In this document: positions 60,222-64,000 of the stretch, one piece after another | Position numbering within the stretch: the stretch's first letter is position 1 | How the letters are laid out: each line of letters starts with the position of its first letter | NCBI GenBank assembly: GCA_020746105.1 | Contig: CM036626.1 | Coordinates: 22,123,001-22,187,000, forward strand | Reading direction: 5' to 3' | From: Trogon surrucura | Lineage: Eukaryota > Chordata > Aves > Trogoniformes > Trogonidae | DNA length: 64,000 nt | Notes under the pieces: model-generated | What the model was told of the DNA's origin: nothing | The model's database searches: none | What the model saw: only the letters and a program-made list of their open reading frames with translations | Translations under genes and position numbers: made by a program

Positions 60222-63200
60222 CTAGAAATGACAGAGAGGGCGCAGCACATTAGCGAGAAGCGCACGGCAAGCCCACCAGTAACAGCTGAGCAATGGACAC
60301 CAGACTTCTCACCGACAGCCCGTGTGCCTGCCTCGGCCATTACAAGCATGTTACGATGCAAGGGCCTCTCACTGGGAATTCAGGAAATCCCTTCTGCCAG
60401 GTAAGTTAACGTTAATCCTGTCTCTATCCTGGGGAAAAACACACAGAGCACTTACACGACAACTATCAAGTGATGCAAGAAATCAAGGACAGAATTAGAA
60501 TAAAGTTATTCTCCCAACTTTTGTTTAAACCACACAGTTCTCTTCTAATAACATAAGCTCTTAAGCATTTTCATCTACACTGGGAACAGCAACTGGCACA
60601 AAAATGACAGAGAAATGAAATGGGACCGATGCCTCAGAACACGTGAGGGTCCTGCCTGATGGCCGCACTTCAGGTCACACCGGTATCTGAATTACTTCTT
60701 CTTTATCTCTGATGAGCGATGCAATGACCAGCACGTTATTTATAAGGAGGGCACATGAATGATTAACCCGCGGGCTTGTTTTTAAGTTTGCTGAGGGTGA
60801 ATGGACTGGGAGCAGTTCTAAGGAACAGGGTTGCCCCAAAAAATGCAGTTACAATTCCGAGAGATACAGTTCTATTTGTTATTGAGGGAGCTTTAAATTG
60901 ACTTCAATGACAGCTCCGTCAGTTATTTTATCACTTTCAAAATACATTAGGAATACTTCGCAGCTGCATGCAGTACTTAATTTTTGGAATTTCAAGTTCA
61001 CATTCACAAGCAACTCACGCTCCAACACCCTTTTAAAATCAGGCAAGTATTTCTATGACTTCCCAAAGGCAAAGGTGTGCAGGGAGCTGGGCCACAGCCC
61101 GTGGGTCTGGAGCGGCAAGGGGGGCACCGCATGCCCCAGCCTCCCCCACCACGCTCCTGGCTGGTTCCTCCTCACTCTTGGTTCACTTCAGCTCTGGTGG
61201 GTACCAAGGGATGGGCACAGTTATCGTGGCTGTCGGGGATTTTCCACTCTGATTTGCACTGACTGTCTACTCACCATAGACAAGCTTACCACATAGCTCT
61301 TTATCGTGTGACCCTTGATACCAATAACTGAGAGATTTCCAAGGAATTCAACACAGAGATAACTCCTTGTTTTAATTTCATCTCCCCTCTGACTCCATGT
61401 GAATTTAATTCACACACACACATGCATAAAATAACCAATATTCATATGGAACAAAGAATTTAATTACAAGTTCTGAAACTAAGACAAAAATCCCGCTTCC
61501 GCTTGTTTGTTCTTCTTCCAAGATTTTTTTGGTGCTTCACAAGCTAAATATTCAGAATCTGCAGGCAAAAGCTAGCCTTTAAAAACAGTCTTGGGGTTTT
61601 GCTTTTAATTGGAAAGCCTGAAGAGGATTTTCATTTTCGCTCCCAATGCAACGTTGCTTTAAACTCTGAAGGACCCGCAGCAACAAACCACCCGCAGTCA
61701 ACCCGCCCGGGACAACCATGGCCGCCAGGGCTCAGCCCGGGCAGGTGCCACCAGGGCTCCACAGCTCAGACAGGACACACCAGGGAACTGGTTTCCCAGG
61801 AACAACAAGCTGCCAGCAAGGGAACAGCCATGGGAAGAGTGGCTAATGAAGAATGAGCCCAGGTAATTAATATTGCCATTTGTTCCCACCCAACTTCCAA
61901 AAAAAAAAAAAAAAAAATCAACTCAGCAACAACCAAGAAATGCAAATAAACCCACTCCAGGTCCCAAAGGCAGCATGAGTTACTTCAAATATATTGTTTG
62001 TTAACATATTACAAAATTCTCCAGTGGGTTTATTACACAAAAAGGGACTTGAGCACTTCTGAAAATATCGTGATTATGTCTGTCAACCTTCTCCCACATA
62101 AACACCCTTCATTAAATGGCTGTTGCCAGGCAGCTTAAATCCTGCTCTCCAACAAGAAACAATTGTATTTTAATAACTTCAAAACTACCTCAATCTACAG
62201 GAAACATAAGGAAACACTGCAAATCGGTCAGTTAAGAGCTTAAGCATGGCACGATTAGCACCAGGGTTGGCTCCAGTCCCCTGCCCCGAACGCAGGATCA
62301 CCAGCTTGTTCCCCAGCCCACAGCTTTGGTGGTTTGGGGCCAAGAACCCCCGCACCTTCAGCAACTGCTGGAATTGGGTTATTTAAAAAAACCTCAAACA
62401 CTTTCTCCCTCAACCTATCCAGACTTCTTACTGAAATTACACTTCCTCCATTCATCTCCTTTTCACTCCTTGTCCCTTTATCTACAATTTCGGATTATTT
62501 TTTTTCTGTGCTGTTTTCTACTGGTGTTCAAATCTGAAAAGCTAACGGAGGTTCATGTGACTTACAGGGCTTGAAGCCAGGGTTTTCCTACTGAAGGGTG
62601 GTTCAAATTTAACTCGGAGATATTACAAAAATAAAAGGCATGGGACACCTGTCCAGAGGGTTAACATTATACTCACAAGTCCCTCCCTAACACAGGAGTG
62701 CCAGCGTCTAGGCAAGAGACTCTAACCTTGTCTGTGCATATGGCAGTGCCCTGAATGGTCAAAACCCACCTTATTTCAGGTACAGAAAATTCCTCACTGG
62801 AGGCCAAGATTTTTTTCCACTAGCTAATGTGTGAAATTTGTCCTTAAAGTTACTAGCCTCTAGATTAAGAAGCTCCAACACATACACTTTTCTGTGCAAT
62901 AGCCTTGTGCTCCCACAAGTATCTTGGAGACCACCAGAGATGTTCGTATGGAAGACACCCAGGAACCACTGGGGGGCTCAGCTGAAGTACAGGGTATGGA
63001 AACACTTCATTTTTAAAAGCCACGTTGGATTTCCACACGTTTTCTGAGGCTTGCTGCTTGGGAATCAGGGAACTGATTTGAAAAAAGGCTAAGAAACACA
63101 ATTAAGACCACCACATTTTTTAAGTACCTCAGGCATTTTAAAGTAATAGCTGCAGAATACACGGCAAGATGAGACAACAATCACTTTATCTGCACTCACT

Positions 63201-64000
63201 AAGTGCTCTGGTGAGTAAAGAAACTGGCCAAACTGATGCCAAAGGATCTTCACAGCACACTGAGAATAGAGTTTAACATCTCTCTTAAAGCATCTTTCAA
63301 GATGGACCTTTTTTTTACAGTTGTGTCATACAAATTTTCATCTTTATTTGTCATCCAAATACATTTTTCACTCTCTGAACACACTGCTTTCAGCAGAGGA
63401 GCAATAGGTAAAAGCAGTATCTATTTGCAATATCCTCCAAGTCTCCCATCGGGCTGAGGTATGAGGGACAGAGCCTGCTCCCGAAGGAGCGTGAGGCTGC
63501 TCCTGGTGCCCGCGGCTGGCGAGCACCCGCCTGGCCCCACACGCTGCCTTCGCTCCAGAAAAGCCTCTTCAACCCTTCTAGAGCTCAGAGGCGTACAGTG
63601 GTTGGTCTATTTTAAAATAGACAGTGAGAACAGACGGAAGTCCGACAATGAGACTACAGCGAGAATCAGATAAAGGGGCACACACTGCGTCCTTGCGTTT
63701 TGTCCGGGGATTTTTCCCGACAGGAGCACGGGAGACCCGAATGCCCTTTCCAAGGATGCTGGGCTTGGGAAGAAACCCAAACCCTCGGGCTGGCCACACT
63801 CCAAATATGTGAGCTCATGATCTCATCGCGTACAAACAGGTTCCTAATGGGACACTCAAGATGAAAATACTCAGCAGGAACTTTATTTCAGTCTCAATAG
63901 CACAGAAAGTCCCTGCTCGTATCAGTAAACAACCACCACCTTCCAATCGGTGAGATAAGCAATGGTGAGCTCAGCGCCCACTCCCAGTGTGGAGGAAACG
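60222..64000 (-). other. TMCC1: TMCC1 intron (partial)
   Basis: Extends from the ATTTCTAG acceptor past the right edge. It contains an A19 run (61899-61917). I looked for the TMCC1 exon ending in the QTLQEERYR coiled coil and did not find it. No other gene is recognised. Confidence 0.82.
61899..61917 (+). repeat. A19 homopolymer
   Basis: Nineteen As in a TMCC1 intron. Confidence 0.9.

Noticed and set aside
62255-63101. Minus-strand frames in the TMCC1 intron as possible upstream TMCC1 exons
   Set aside because: None shows the coiled-coil sequence expected before CERLEEQ.

Overview
This is a vertebrate, almost certainly avian, genomic window. The evidence is multi-exon genes with GT-AG introns, CpG-island promoters, very low repeat density, and two 3' tails of CR1 retroposons, including the ATTCTATG-type terminal microsatellite typical of bird CR1. 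The two protein-coding genes I can recognise are PLXND1 (plexin-D1) and TMCC1 (transmembrane and coiled-coil domain family 1). Both lie on the minus strand and are adjacent. The same pair sits next to each other in the same orientation in mammals (from memory, near RHO on human 3q21-q22).

Layout, right to left in the direction of transcription. From 64000 down to about 53645 is the 3' end of TMCC1: part of an intron, a coiled-coil exon (60221-60086), the last coding exon (57873-57559) with the two C-terminal membrane segments, and a roughly 3.9-kb 3' UTR ending near an AATAAA at 53669-53664. The region 53.6-34.2 kb is intergenic. It holds an orphan CpG island (about 50.7-52.3 kb), several AT-rich blocks that look like conserved regulatory DNA, and one well-formed but unassigned exon-like segment (40441-40367). 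The PLXND1 CpG island covers about 35.27-32.44 kb and contains exon 1 with the start codon at 34192. Exons 2-12 follow down to position 969, and the gene runs off the left end inside intron 12.

The twelve PLXND1 exons were joined by hand from splice signals and reading phase. They sum to 2694 nt, exactly 898 codons, with every junction in phase. They encode the signal peptide, the Sema domain, three PSI modules and the intervening IPT/linker segments. The remaining ectodomain, the membrane span and the cytoplasmic GAP domain lie outside the window.

The most unusual region is PLXND1 intron 2. Its 5' splice site is GC rather than GT. Inside it, a 71-bp stretch (16332-16402) is an 84.5% identical, gap-free copy of the 3' end of exon 3 plus its splice donor and adjacent intron. 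The copy keeps the donor and an open frame and could define a 39-nt in-phase cassette exon. I saw no sign of a wholly new gene system. Most of the window is ordinary intron and intergenic DNA.
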